A stretch of 64,000 nt of DNA from Mitsuaria sp. 7 (GCF_001653795.1 NZ_CP011514.1:1114163-1178162), one strand, 5' to 3'; shown: positions 35,997-45,195, counted from the stretch's first letter. The notes: a model not told the origin generated them from the sequence alone. A program made the numbers and translations.

Positions 35997-38674
35997 CGAT
36001 GGGAGAGGGGATGACTTCAATGTTCGGGAACTGGGCCTCGCGAGCGAGCGCGGTGATCGCGATCGTGCTGATCGCGTTCTCGGGCGTGTTCCTCGGTACG
36101 TTCCCCGGCGCGCTCGCCGCGGCGCCCGCCGAGCGCGAAGTCCGCGTCGCGATGCAGCTGGAACCGCCCATCCTCGATCCCTCGTCGGGCGCCGCGGCGC
36201 CGATCGGCGAGCTGGTCTACGGCAACCTCTTCGAAGGCCTGCTCACCCTGGGCGAAGACGGTCAACCCAAGCCGCGCCTGGCCGCGAGCTGGGAGGTGCT
36301 GGACAACGGCTTGCACTACCGCTTCCAGCTGCATGACGGCGTGCGCTTCCATGACGGCACGGCGTTCGATGCGAGCGTCGCGAAGTTCGCGATCGATCGG
36401 GCGCGTGCGCCGGATTCGCCCAATCCGCAGCGCACGTCGCTGGCCGCGATCACGCGCGTGGCCGCGAGCAGCCCGCTCGTGCTCGACATCTGGCTGCGCG
36501 AGCGCTCGGGCCGCCTGCCGATCGCGCTGTCCAGCGCCGCGCTGGTGATGGTCGCGCCCGCCACCGCGGACAGCAACCGCACGGCGCCGGTCGGCACCGG
36601 GCCTTGGCGCTTCGAGCAGTGGCGCCGCGGTGACTCGGTGACCTTGCGTCGCAATGCCGACTACTGGGGGGCGGTCTCAGGATCGACGTCGAACCTCGAG
36701 CGCCTGCGCTACCGCTTCATCGCCGATCCGACCGCGGCGTATGCGGCGCTGATGGCCGGCGACGTCGACCTGTTCTCCAACTTCCCGTCGCCGGAGAACC
36801 TCGCGCAGTTCCACGCGGACCGCCGTTTCGCCGTCGAGATCGGCAGCAGCGAGGGCGAGACCATCCTCGCCTTCAACCATCGCAACCCGCTGCTGGCGCA
36901 ACTCCCCGTGCGGCGCGCGATCTCCCACGCGATCGACCGGAAGGCGCTGATCGACGGCGCGATGTTCGGCTACGGCGAGCCGATCGGCAGCCACTTCCCG
37001 CCGCGCAATGCGGCCTACGTGGACCTGACGGCGGTGTCGAACTACGACCCGGTGCGCGCGCGGGCGGTGCTCGCGGAGGCGGGCATCGCGCCGTCGACCA
37101 TCCCGCCGCTGCGGATGAAGCTGCCGCCGACCTCCTACGCGCGGCGTTGCGGCGAGATCCTCGCGGCGCAGCTCGCGGCGATCGGCCTGCGGGTGCAGAT
37201 CCAGAACCTCGAGTGGGCGCAGTGGCTGGACCAGGTCTACACGCGGCATGACTTCGACCTCAGCGTCATCGTCCATGCGGAGCCGCAGGACTACGACATC
37301 TACGGCCGCGAGGGCTACTACTTCGGTTATCGCAGCCCGGCCTACCAGGCGCTGCTGCGCGGGCTCGACTCGACCACCGACCCGGCGGAGCAACGCCAGC
37401 GGCTCCAGGCGATCCAGCGCCAGCTCAGCGACGACGCGGTCAACGGCTTCCTGTTCCAGTACCCGCGGCTGCTGGTGCGTCGCGCGGACCTGCAGGGGCT
37501 GCGCATCAGCGGCATCGGCAACGTGGAGTTCGGACAGGCGTCCTTCGATGGCACCGGCACGACACGGGCGACCGGAGCGACCGGAGCGACCGGAGCGAGC
37601 GATGCCGCAGGAGGAGGGGCGGGCGCGTCGACCGTCGCACGTTGGCCTTTCCTCGCCATCGGACTCCTGGGCGCGGCGCTGGCGGCGGCGTGGCTCGTGT
37701 GGGTCGGTCGCCGCTGCGATCCGGGCTGGCTGGCGGCGCGCGGCGTGAGCCTCGCGCTGACCCTGGTCCTCGCGAGCTTCGTCGTGTTCGCGCTCGTGCA
37801 GTTGGCGCCGGGCGATCCGGCGCGGCAGATCCTCGGCCTTCAGGCCGATGAGGCGACGGTGGCGTCGTTGCGTCGGGAGCTCGGCCTTGATGCGCCATGG
37901 CCCAGCCGCTACCTCGACTGGGTCACCGGGCTGCTGCGCGGCGACTTCGGCAACAGCATCACCTATCGCGTGCCGGTCGTGGGCCTGCTGCTGGAGCGCC
38001 TGCCCTTGAGCGTGCCGCTGGCGCTGTACGCGCTGCTGCTGGCCATCGCGATCGCGGCGCCCGCGGGGCTGGGCGCGGCGTGGCGTCCCGGCAGCCGGCT
38101 GGACCGCCTCATCGACCAGCTCAGCCAGCTCGGCCTCGCGGTGCCGAACTTCTGGCTCGGCCTGCTGCTGAGCCTCGTCTTCGCCGTCGGCCTGCGATGG
38201 GTGCCCGCCGGCGGCTTCGAGGGCTGGGGTCAGGGCTTGTCCTCCGGACTCGCGGCGCTGACGCTGCCGGCCATCGCGCTCGCCTTGCCGCAGGCGGCCA
38301 TCCTGGCGCGCGTGCTGCGCGGCAGTCTGCTCGACCTCGGCGGCGAGGACTTCCTGCGCACCGCGCGCGCCAAGGGCGCCGGCGACTGGCGCGTGCTGTG
38401 GCGCCACGCGCTGCCCAACGCGGCGCTGCCGTTGCTCACGCTGCTGGGCCTGCAACTCTCCTTCCTGCTGGCGGGGTCCGTGATCATCGAGAACGTCTTC
38501 TTCCTGCCCGGCCTGGGACGGCTGCTGTTCCAGGCCGTCGCGCAGCGCGACCTCGTGCTGGTGCAGAGCGTGGTGCTGCTGCTGGTCGCGACAGTGGTGC
38601 TGCTGTCCTTCGTCGTCGACCTCAGCGGCCGCGCCGCCGATCCGCGCCTGTCGCGCGCGGGAGGCCGGTCATGA
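35993..38674 (+). CDS. Fused ABC peptide-binding protein and DppB-type permease
   Basis: 893-aa fusion. Residues about 1-45 form a signal/anchor, about 45-515 are a family-5 peptide/nickel binding protein (LEPPILDPSSGAAAPIGE, HDGVRFHDGTAFDASVAKFA), then an Ala/Thr/Gly linker of 9-bp repeats (ATG units). A single hydrophobic helix near 547-565 (LAIGLLGAALAAAWLVWVG) precedes a complete DppB-like permease (about 580-885) with the APGDPARQILGL and EAA-loop DFLRTARAKGAGDWRV motifs. The extra helix would return the chain to the cytoplasm so the permease keeps its normal topology. ATG codons at 35993, 36011 and 36020 are possible starts. Binding protein tethered to its permease is unusual for this family. 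Confidence 0.92.
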   Translation: MTMGEGMTSMFGNWASRASAVIAIVLIAFSGVFLGTFPGALAAAPAEREVRVAMQLEPPILDPSSGAAAPIGELVYGNLFEGLLTLGEDGQPKPRLAASWEVLDNGLHYRFQLHDGVRFHDGTAFDASVAKFAIDRARAPDSPNPQRTSLAAITRVAASSPLVLDIWLRERSGRLPIALSSAALVMVAPATADSNRTAPVGTGPWRFEQWRRGDSVTLRRNADYWGAVSGSTSNLERLRYRFIADPTAAYAALMAGDVDLFSNFPSPENLAQFHADRRFAVEIGSSEGETILAFNHRNPLLAQLPVRRAISHAIDRKALIDGAMFGYGEPIGSHFPPRNAAYVDLTAVSNYDPVRARAVLAEAGIAPSTIPPLRMKLPPTSYARRCGEILAAQLAAIGLRVQIQNLEWAQWLDQVYTRHDFDLSVIVHAEPQDYDIYGREGYYFGYRSPAYQALLRGLDSTTDPAEQRQRLQAIQRQLSDDAVNGFLFQYPRLLVRRADLQGLRISGIGNVEFGQASFDGTGTTRATGATGATGASDAAGGGAGASTVARWPFLAIGLLGAALAAAWLVWVGRRCDPGWLAARGVSLALTLVLASFVVFALVQLAPGDPARQILGLQADEATVASLRRELGLDAPWPSRYLDWVTGLLRGDFGNSITYRVPVVGLLLERLPLSVPLALYALLLAIAIAAPAGLGAAWRPGSRLDRLIDQLSQLGLAVPNFWLGLLLSLVFAVGLRWVPAGGFEGWGQGLSSGLAALTLPAIALALPQAAILARVLRGSLLDLGGEDFLRTARAKGAGDWRVLWRHALPNAALPLLTLLGLQLSFLLAGSVIIENVFFLPGLGRLLFQAVAQRDLVLVQSVVLLLVATVVLLSFVVDLSGRAADPRLSRAGGRS

Positions 38675-39633
38675 GCGGGCGCTCCTCCGTCGTGCCGGCG
38701 GCAGGTCCGGACGCCGGTCCGGATGGCCGCTCGGACAACACCCCGGATGGCCGCCCGGGGAGCGGCACGGACGGCGGCACGGACAGCGACGCCCGGACTC
38801 GACTGGGCAGCCGGCTGCTCGCCGGTCTGGTGCTGAGCGCCGTGCTGTCCGCGCTGGCGTTGCTGTCGCTGTGGTGGACGCCTTGGGACCCCGCCGCGCT
38901 GGACCTGCCCGCGCGCCTGCAGGGGCCGTCGTGGACGCACTGGCTGGGTACCGACGCGCTGGGCCGCGATGTGCTGTCGCAGCTGATGCGCGGCGGTGCG
39001 ACCTCGCTGGGCGTGTCGCTCGTGGCGGTGGCGCTGGGCGCCGGTGTCGGCGTGCCGCTGGGTCTGTGGGCGGCGGCGCGCGGCGGTGTGGTCGACGAGC
39101 TGCTGATGCGCGGCAACGACCTCGTCTTCGCGTTCCCGTCGCTGCTGCTGGCCGTGCTGCTGAGCACCACGCTCGGGCCGGGTGCGATCAACGCGATCCT
39201 GGCGGTGGGAGTGTTCAACATTCCCGTCTTCGCACGCCTCACGCGCGGTGCTGCGCTCCCGCTGTGGCAGCGCGAGTTCACGCTGGCCGCGCGCGTGGCG
39301 GGCAAGGGCGCGTGGCGCATCTCGATCGAACACGTGCTGCCCAATCTCGCCGGACTGCTGCTGGTGCAACTGAGCATCCAGCTCGCGCTCGGCCTGCTGG
39401 CGGAGACGGGGCTGTCCTACCTGGGCCTGGGCACGCAGCCGCCGCAGCCGAGCTGGGGCCGCATGCTGGCCGATGCGCAGACGCTGACGGCGCTCGCGCC
39501 CACGCTGGCGGTGTTTCCCGGCCTGGCGGTGGCGCTGTCGGCGCTGGCCTTCCAACTGCTGGGGGACGGATTGCGCGAGCGCTTGAACCCGCGACTCGCC
39601 CGCCTGGGTCGATTGGATCGGACTTTCCCATGA
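38671..39633 (+). CDS. ABC transporter permease, DppC/OppC type
   Basis: 320-aa inner-membrane permease. The first 45 residues are a Gly/Asp/Pro/Ser-rich cytoplasmic tail of low complexity. Then come about six hydrophobic segments, with HWLGTDALGRDVLSQLMRGG early on and the EAA loop EFTLAARVAGKGAWRISIEH. LSYLGLGTQPPQPSWGRML is the family's C-terminal signature. The start follows the ATGA overlap with the fused permease gene. It pairs with the upstream DppB part to form the pore. Confidence 0.93.
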   Translation: MSGRSSVVPAAGPDAGPDGRSDNTPDGRPGSGTDGGTDSDARTRLGSRLLAGLVLSAVLSALALLSLWWTPWDPAALDLPARLQGPSWTHWLGTDALGRDVLSQLMRGGATSLGVSLVAVALGAGVGVPLGLWAAARGGVVDELLMRGNDLVFAFPSLLLAVLLSTTLGPGAINAILAVGVFNIPVFARLTRGAALPLWQREFTLAARVAGKGAWRISIEHVLPNLAGLLLVQLSIQLALGLLAETGLSYLGLGTQPPQPSWGRMLADAQTLTALAPTLAVFPGLAVALSALAFQLLGDGLRERLNPRLARLGRLDRTFP

Positions 39634-41399
39634 CGGCGACGCTTTCTTCGACCCTCGATCCGGCCGCCGCCGCCGCCGCGTTGCTGCGCGTGCGCGACCT
39701 CTCGCTACGCGCTGGCGAGCGTCGCCTGCTGTTCGTGCCCGAGCTGGACGTGGCCGCCGGCGAGATCGTCGGCCTGGTCGGCGAATCCGGCTCCGGTAAG
39801 TCGCTGACGGCGTTGGCCTTGCTGGGCTTGCTGCCGCCGGAGTTGTCGCGGCGCGGCGCACTGCATCTGGAAGGCGTCGACCTCGCCGCACTCGACGAGG
39901 CTGGCTGGCGGCGGGTGCGCGGCGCTCGCGTGGGGTTGGTGTTCCAGGAGCCGATGACGGCGCTGAATCCGCTGATGCCCATCGGCGCGCAGATCGAGGA
40001 AGCGCTGCGCCTGCACGGCCGAGGCAACGCCGCCGAGCGGCGCGCGGAGGTCGACCGGTTGCTGGTGCGCGTCGGTCTCAGGACCTCAGGCGATGGCGCG
40101 GACGAAGCGACGGGCGTGGACGCGCGTCGTTATCCGCATGAGCTTTCCGGCGGTCAGCGCCAGCGCGTCGCCATCGCGATCGCGGTGGCCTGCCGACCTC
40201 GGCTGCTGATCGCCGACGAACCCACCACCGCGCTCGACGTCCGCAGCCAGGCGCAGATCCTCGATCTGCTGCGGCGTCTGGTGCGGGAGGACGGCTGCGG
40301 ACTGCTGCTCATCACGCACGACCTCGGCGTGGTCGCGGAGATGGCGGACCGGCTGGTCGTGCTGCGGCAAGGCGAGGTGCAGGAGCAGGGACCGCTGCGG
40401 CAACTGCTCGATCCGCCGCGTCATCCGTACACGCGGGCGTTGGTCGAGCAATCACGGTTGAGTCCGGCGTTGCCTCGTGCGGCGGCACCGCCGGGTGAGG
40501 GGACTGCCGCGGCCGCTGGCCCTCACCCCCACCCTCTCCCGCAAGCGGGAGAGGGAGTAAGACAGCGCGGCGAGGCCGTCGTGCCCTTGCTGTCGTTGCG
40601 CGAGATCGTGTGCGAGTACCCGGCTGCCGATCGCAGCTTCTTCCGCCCGGGCCGGCGCGTGCGGGCCGTCGATCAGGTGAGTCTGGACGTGCTGCCGGGC
40701 GAGCGGGTCGGTCTGGTCGGCGAGTCGGGCAGCGGCAAGTCCACGCTGCTGCGCACGGTGCTCGGCCTGCAACGTCCGGCGTCGGGCGAGGTCCGCCTGG
40801 CCGGCGAGCGCTTCACCGGCGCGGAGACGGCCTTGCGCCGCCGCGTGCAGATCGTGTTCCAGGATCCTTATGGCAGCTTCGATCCGCGCTGGCGCGTGGA
40901 GCGGATCCTCGCGGAACCCTTGCATCTGCTGCGACCGGCGCTCGGCGGGACGCAGGCGCGCGAGCGCGCCGTCGAGCTGCTGCGGCAGGTGGGGCTGGAG
41001 GCGGACGCGCTGCGGCGCTTCCCGCACGAGTTCTCCGGCGGGCAGCGCCAGCGGCTCGCCATCGCGCGGGCGCTGATGGTCGAGCCCGACCTGCTGGTGC
41101 TGGACGAGGCGGTCTCGGCGCTGGACGTGTCCTTGCGGGCGCAAGTCCTGACCCTGCTGGAGCGCCTGTGCCGCGAGCGCGGCGTCGCCACGCTGTTCGT
41201 CACGCACGACCTGGCGGTGGTGCGCGCGGTCACGGATCGCGTGATCGTGCTGCAGCAAGGCCGCGTGGTGGAGGAGGGCGCCACCGCCGAGGTCTTCGCC
41301 GCGCCGCGTCATGCGTACACCCAGGCGCTGCTCGCGGCGGCGCCGGATCTGGACCGGGCGCTGGCGGCGAGGCGCCGCGCGGAGGCCGACGCCGCGTAG
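39630..41399 (+). CDS. Fused double ATPase of peptide ABC importer (DppD-DppF/GsiA type)
   Basis: 589-aa protein with two complete ABC ATPases. Domain 1 (about 15-275) has Walker A GESGSGKS, signature ELSGGQRQR and Walker B LLIADEP. Domain 2 (about 325-575) has [17 protein letters not shown] and LLVLDEA, and both have the oligopeptide-type C-terminal HPYT/HAYT element. Walker B of domain 2 ends Glu-Ala, where DEP is usual. The inter-domain linker includes [13 protein letters not shown], which is the translation of a dispersed palindromic repeat. Energises peptide import with the two permeases; start set by ATGA overlap. Confidence 0.94.
   Translation: MTATLSSTLDPAAAAAALLRVRDLSLRAGERRLLFVPELDVAAGEIVGLVGESGSGKSLTALALLGLLPPELSRRGALHLEGVDLAALDEAGWRRVRGARVGLVFQEPMTALNPLMPIGAQIEEALRLHGRGNAAERRAEVDRLLVRVGLRTSGDGADEATGVDARRYPHELSGGQRQRVAIAIAVACRPRLLIADEPTTALDVRSQAQILDLLRRLVREDGCGLLLITHDLGVVAEMADRLVVLRQGEVQEQGPLRQLLDPPRHPYTRALVEQSRLSPALPRAAAPPGEGTAAAAGPHPHPLPQAGEGVRQRGEAVVPLLSLREIVCEYPAADRSFFRPGRRVRAVDQVSLDVLPGERVGLVGESGSGKSTLLRTVLGLQRPASGEVRLAGERFTGAETALRRRVQIVFQDPYGSFDPRWRVERILAEPLHLLRPALGGTQARERAVELLRQVGLEADALRRFPHEFSGGQRQRLAIARALMVEPDLLVLDEAVSALDVSLRAQVLTLLERLCRERGVATLFVTHDLAVVRAVTDRVIVLQQGRVVEEGATAEVFAAPRHAYTQALLAAAPDLDRALAARRRAEADAA
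40511..40565. repeat. Dispersed repeat copy inside the ATPase coding sequence
   Basis: The same element as at 9491-9541 (core CTCTCCCGCAAGCGGGAGAG, flank GGCCGCTGGCCCTCACCCCC) lies between the two ATPase domains. It keeps the reading frame open and is translated as part of the linker. It is the only one of the copies here that lies inside a gene. Confidence 0.85.
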
Positions 41400-41420
41400 G
41401 CGCCGCGGCGGCACATCGCG

Positions 41421-41505
41421 CCAAATGGGTCGCCAATGGGTCGCCAAATGAGGCGCCGCGTGGGGCGTCACGGGGCCTCACATGACGTCACCTCACGCGG
41501 TGACG
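41421..41505. repeat. Short tandem repeats and palindromes upstream of lipoprotein gene
   Basis: Three imperfect copies of a GCCAAATGGGTC-like 11-12-bp unit at about 41421-41456. After them come the palindrome TGACGTCA (41483-41490) and the dyad GTCACC/GGTGAC around 41487-41505. The region is 110-190 bp before the lipoprotein ATG and may be regulatory. Confidence 0.5.
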
Positions 41506-41614
41506 GCATTGCCACACGGACGCCACGGCACGCTCCTATACTCCGCGCCCAACACGCCAAAGCGGTCCCATCCGAAGGACTGCGGCGTCGGGAATATCAA
41601 CGGGAGAGGAACCC

Positions 41615-42709
41615 ATGATTTCAGCGAAGCGCACCCCTGCCGCCATCCTGGTGGCGATCTCGTCCCTCATCGTCGCGGCCTGCGGCGGCGGTGGCGAGGC
41701 CGGCTCGGACAAGGCCTCCGCGATGGCGGACAAGACGGGCCGGGCCCAGTCGGTCGAGCCGGTGCTCAGCACCAACCAGCAGATCTTCGAATCCTTCATC
41801 CTGGTGCCCAGCGAGGGCAGCTTCTTCCTGCACTGGAACCTGCCTTACGCCGGCGCCACCAGCCCCAGCGTGAACTACGCGTTCTCGGACTACGGCCTGC
41901 TGACGGCGTCGCCGCTGACGAACGGTCCGCAGCTCAGCGCGCAGAGCTCCCCCCAGAACATCACCACCACGCTGGGCTTGCCCACGCCGGGCGTGACGCG
42001 CGTGCTGAAGAACGGCGCCGTGATCGTCGCGGGCACGGTGAACCGGGTGTCGTACGTCGACGCCGACGTGCGCGTGGACACGCTCTCCGCGGACAACACC
42101 ACGGTGGCCTTCTCCGAGATCCGCAGCAACTACGAGACCGTGCCGCTGACCGGCACCATCGCCTCGACGCCGGCGGACTTCGCGCACTTCCACAACTCGT
42201 TCTTCTCGAACGCGACCATCCTCGAAGCGACGGCGACTTACCTGCCCGGCGCCGCCTACCTCAAGTTCGCGCAGACCAACAAGGGCGACCGCTACAACGC
42301 CTTCGACTGCACGACGGCGACCACCGGCGCCAACGTCTCGCCGTGCCGCACCGGCACGACGCTGACGGCCGCGCTGACCGCCGGCATCGTGTCCAACAGC
42401 GACGGCACCACCTACCGCCTGGCAAACGGCAGCATCACTGTGGTCGACGGCGTGTCCGTCTGGGTGGCCACCAATCCGCGTCCGCAGTCGGCCACGCTGA
42501 GCGCGACGGTGCAGTACCGCGTCTACTTCGCGCTCAACGGCAACGTCTACACCGGTGCACTGACCAAGGACGGCGCGGTGCTGGGCGGCAGCGCCTACGT
42601 GTCGAATCCGGCCGGCACCACGGCCGTCGACCGGCTCACCTTCCTGCCCTTCGACATCCGCCTGAACAAGGCCGCGCACGACAGCATCGTGGCGGCGATG
42701 AAGATCTGA
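41615..42709 (+). CDS. Predicted lipoprotein of unknown function
   Basis: 364-aa protein. A lipoprotein signal peptide is clear: hydrophobic residues 9-22 and lipobox VAAC with Cys23, followed by GGGG. The mature part is Thr/Ser/Asn/Ala-rich and beta-strand-like, with no motif I recognise. The ribosome site GGAGAGGA is 5 nt before the ATG. It is a single-gene unit downstream of the ABC importer, separated by 215 bp that contain tandem repeats. Confidence 0.75.
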   Translation: MISAKRTPAAILVAISSLIVAACGGGGEAGSDKASAMADKTGRAQSVEPVLSTNQQIFESFILVPSEGSFFLHWNLPYAGATSPSVNYAFSDYGLLTASPLTNGPQLSAQSSPQNITTTLGLPTPGVTRVLKNGAVIVAGTVNRVSYVDADVRVDTLSADNTTVAFSEIRSNYETVPLTGTIASTPADFAHFHNSFFSNATILEATATYLPGAAYLKFAQTNKGDRYNAFDCTTATTGANVSPCRTGTTLTAALTAGIVSNSDGTTYRLANGSITVVDGVSVWVATNPRPQSATLSATVQYRVYFALNGNVYTGALTKDGAVLGGSAYVSNPAGTTAVDRLTFLPFDIRLNKAAHDSIVAAMKI

Positions 42710-42736
42710 GGATGATTTGAAGGGAGCGCCACGCCG

Positions 42737-43030
42737 TCAGCGGACGGCGTGACGACGACCGTCGTTGTCGACCCAGTAGCGGCCGCCGTTGCCGTCCGAG
42801 TAGACCTCGCGCTCGCGGCCGTCGACGACCAGGCGTCCGATGACGGCGCCCGCGACGGCGCCGACCACCGCCCCCGTCACCGCGTTGCCGCCGGTCACCG
42901 CGCCGATGACCGCGCCGCCGACGGCGCCGACCCCGGCGTTGCGCACATCCCGGTTGTCCGAGGCGCAGCCGACCGTCAGGGCGGCACAGGCAGCGACCAG
43001 CGCCGCGCTTCTGAAGAATGACGTGTTCAT
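42737..43030 (-). CDS. Glycine-zipper lipoprotein
   Basis: 97-aa outer-membrane-type lipoprotein. Lipobox LTVGC gives Cys22. The middle (about 32-65) is a glycine zipper with GxxxG spacing (GAVGGAVIGAVTGGNAVTGA), as in SlyB/Rick_17kDa-type proteins. The C-terminus is polar and ends GRRHAVR. An inverted repeat CACGCCGTC/GACGGCGTG overlaps the stop codon and could help terminate transcription. Likely an envelope-stability protein. Confidence 0.82.
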   Translation of the reverse strand: MNTSFFRSAALVAACAALTVGCASDNRDVRNAGVGAVGGAVIGAVTGGNAVTGAVVGAVAGAVIGRLVVDGREREVYSDGNGGRYWVDNDGRRHAVR

Positions 43031-43234
43031 GGGAACCTCCAACGCTATGGGTTGATTCGATGCCGCAGCGTGCCGTCCCATTGCTCGATGTTCATCGAAC
43101 GTCGGGGACCGCAACGCCTGCGGGCGCTTGTTCCGGGGATACGGCAAGCGTCGTGCCGTGCGCCGTGATTCCGTTGAAAGGCCCCGCGCAGCGGCGTTTC
43201 GAGCCCGTGTGCGCGACGTGAAGCGGGGACCCGC

Positions 43235-44209
43235 TCAGAACACGGCGGGTGCCACGTTCGCGCCGCAGAGGACCAGGCAGACGTGGGCGCCAAGGCGGAG
43301 TTGGAGATCACCGCTTCGAACGGCGGCGAGCGGCACTGCCGCGGCCGGCTCGACCATCAGCCGGCACTCTTCCCACAAGGCCCGTTGAGCGGACAGGATG
43401 TCCTGTTCCGACACGAGGCTGGTGACGATGTCGTGGCCGCTGAGGACGCGGAACGGCGTCCGGCCGAGTTCGCGGCAACCCAGCGCGTCGGCCGCGATGC
43501 CGCCGGTCTTCACGGCCACCGGACCGCCCGCGCCGAGTGCGGAGTTCAAGGTCGGGCACAGCTCGGGTTCCGCGCCGACGACCAGGGTGGTGTCGCCGAA
43601 CCATCCCGAGACGCCGCCGATGAGGCCGCCCCCGCCGACGGCGACCACGACGGCGTCGGGCACGCCGATCTGCTCCTCGATCTCCTTGGCCAGGGTGCCT
43701 TGCCCGGCCAGGGTGTCCGCGTGATCGAAGGCATGGATGGACAGGGCGCCGGTCTCCTGACTGCGGCGCTCGGACGCTTCCAGCGCCTCCACGTACACGT
43801 CCCCGTGCTCGATGACCGTGGCGCCGAAAGCGATCAGGCGGTCCCGCTTGAACTGCGAGGTCACGCGGGGCACGTAGACCTCGCAGGGCACGCCGAAGCG
43901 CTGCGCCGCGTAAGCCAGGGCGGCGCCATGATTGCCGCCGGACGCGCAGACCAGCCCGGCCGCGGGAATCCGCGCCTCAGCCAGACGGTTGAACACGCCC
44001 CGGGGTTTGAATGAGCCGGTGCGTTGCAGCTGCTCCAGCTTGAGCGTCAGCTGATACGGCGATCCCAGCGAACCGGCGGGCAGGGTGACGCAGGGCGTGC
44101 GGACGATGAAGGGCGCGATGCGCTCGTGTGCGGCGGCAATCCGCTCGCGCCAGCCGGACGAGAAGGAAGAGGAGGACGCGGGGGACGCGGGGGACGAAGT
44201 CGGGTTCAT
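43235..44209 (-). CDS. Serine/threonine dehydratase-like PLP enzyme
   Basis: 324-aa fold-type II PLP enzyme. The cofactor Lys is Lys68 in TGSFKPRG; the substrate loop is SGGNHG at about 90-95, and the phosphate loop is GGGGLIGG. It has no C-terminal ACT domain, like the short threonine/serine dehydratase or racemase group. The first 18 residues are a Ser/Pro/Ala repeat (SPA units from 9-bp DNA repeats). It overlaps the nitrilase gene by 4 nt, so the two are co-translated. Beta-elimination of a hydroxy amino acid is inferred. Confidence 0.88.
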   Translation of the reverse strand: MNPTSSPASPASSSSFSSGWRERIAAAHERIAPFIVRTPCVTLPAGSLGSPYQLTLKLEQLQRTGSFKPRGVFNRLAEARIPAAGLVCASGGNHGAALAYAAQRFGVPCEVYVPRVTSQFKRDRLIAFGATVIEHGDVYVEALEASERRSQETGALSIHAFDHADTLAGQGTLAKEIEEQIGVPDAVVVAVGGGGLIGGVSGWFGDTTLVVGAEPELCPTLNSALGAGGPVAVKTGGIAADALGCRELGRTPFRVLSGHDIVTSLVSEQDILSAQRALWEECRLMVEPAAAVPLAAVRSGDLQLRLGAHVCLVLCGANVAPAVF

Positions 44210-45195
44210 GCGAAGGGTCCTCCATTCGTCGTGACAGGTGCCTGGACGCGCTCATTGACGAACAGCTGGAAGACGTCCGGACGGGCGTAGTGACCCGTGA
44301 CGTCCAGGTCGTACTTGCCGCGCACGATGTCCTCGCGGTCGATGGTGGCCAGGAGCACGGCTTCGCCTTCGAAGTCCGGACCTGCCAGGAAGTTGCCGAA
44401 GGGATCGACGATGCAGCTGCCTCCGCGGCTGAAGGGCTGGGTCGGGTCCGCGGTCCCGACACTGCCGACGCCGCCGGCGCTGCCGACGTTCGAGGCGATC
44501 GCGGCGTTCACGTACCCGGCGGGATAGTCCGCCGCGGTGGCGTACTGGTTGGCGCTCAGGACGAAGCAGCGTCCCTCGATGGCGATGTGCTGCATCGAGG
44601 CCGGCCACGAGTCCCGCCCGTCGAGCGTGGGCGCGCAGTACAGCTCGATGCCCTTGGCATACATGGCGGTGCGCAGCAGGGGCATGTAGTTCTCCCAGCA
44701 GATCACCGCGCCCAGCTTGCCGAGGTCGGTCTCGTAGACCGGCAGGGTGGAGCCATCGCCGAAGCCCCACACCGTGCGCTCGCTGCCGGTGGGCATCAGC
44801 TTGCGGTGCTTGCCGAGGAAGTTGCCGTGCCTGTCGAAGAAGACGACGGTGCAGTACAGCGTGCCGCCGGCGCGCTCGATCACGCCGGTGACCAGGTGGA
44901 CGCCCAGGCCCTTGGCGAGCGCGGCGAGTTCGTCGATGAAGGGGCCGGGCACGTCGATCGCGTTCTGGTGGTAGCGCAGGAACTCGTCGCGGCCCTGAGG
45001 GCTTCTTCCGCCGACGAAGGCGCCGAAGGTGCTGCCTTTCGGATACGTGCCCAGCATGGCCTCGGGAAAGACGACCAGCGAGGCGCCCTGGCTCCGCGCC
45101 TGATCGGCCAGGCCTTTCATGCGGCGCAGGGTCTGCTCGTTGTCGAAGGCGACGGCTGCCGACTGCACGACGGCTGCGGTGAATGGTTTTTGCAT
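44206..45195 (-). CDS. Nitrilase family carbon-nitrogen hydrolase
   Basis: 329-aa nitrilase-superfamily enzyme with the catalytic triad visible: Glu45 (FPEAMLG), Lys132 (KHRKLMPT) and Cys166 (ICWENYMP). The set matches true nitrilases better than ureidopropionases. A Gly/Val/Ser-rich insertion (about residues 230-245) interrupts the stretch before RGGSCI and comes from repeat-like DNA. The start at 45195 is next to a direct-repeat operator and divergent IclR gene. Likely converts a nitrile to an acid, possibly amino-acid-linked given the co-translated dehydratase. Confidence 0.9.
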   Translation of the reverse strand: MQKPFTAAVVQSAAVAFDNEQTLRRMKGLADQARSQGASLVVFPEAMLGTYPKGSTFGAFVGGRSPQGRDEFLRYHQNAIDVPGPFIDELAALAKGLGVHLVTGVIERAGGTLYCTVVFFDRHGNFLGKHRKLMPTGSERTVWGFGDGSTLPVYETDLGKLGAVICWENYMPLLRTAMYAKGIELYCAPTLDGRDSWPASMQHIAIEGRCFVLSANQYATAADYPAGYVNAAIASNVGSAGGVGSVGTADPTQPFSRGGSCIVDPFGNFLAGPDFEGEAVLLATIDREDIVRGKYDLDVTGHYARPDVFQLFVNERVQAPVTTNGGPFA

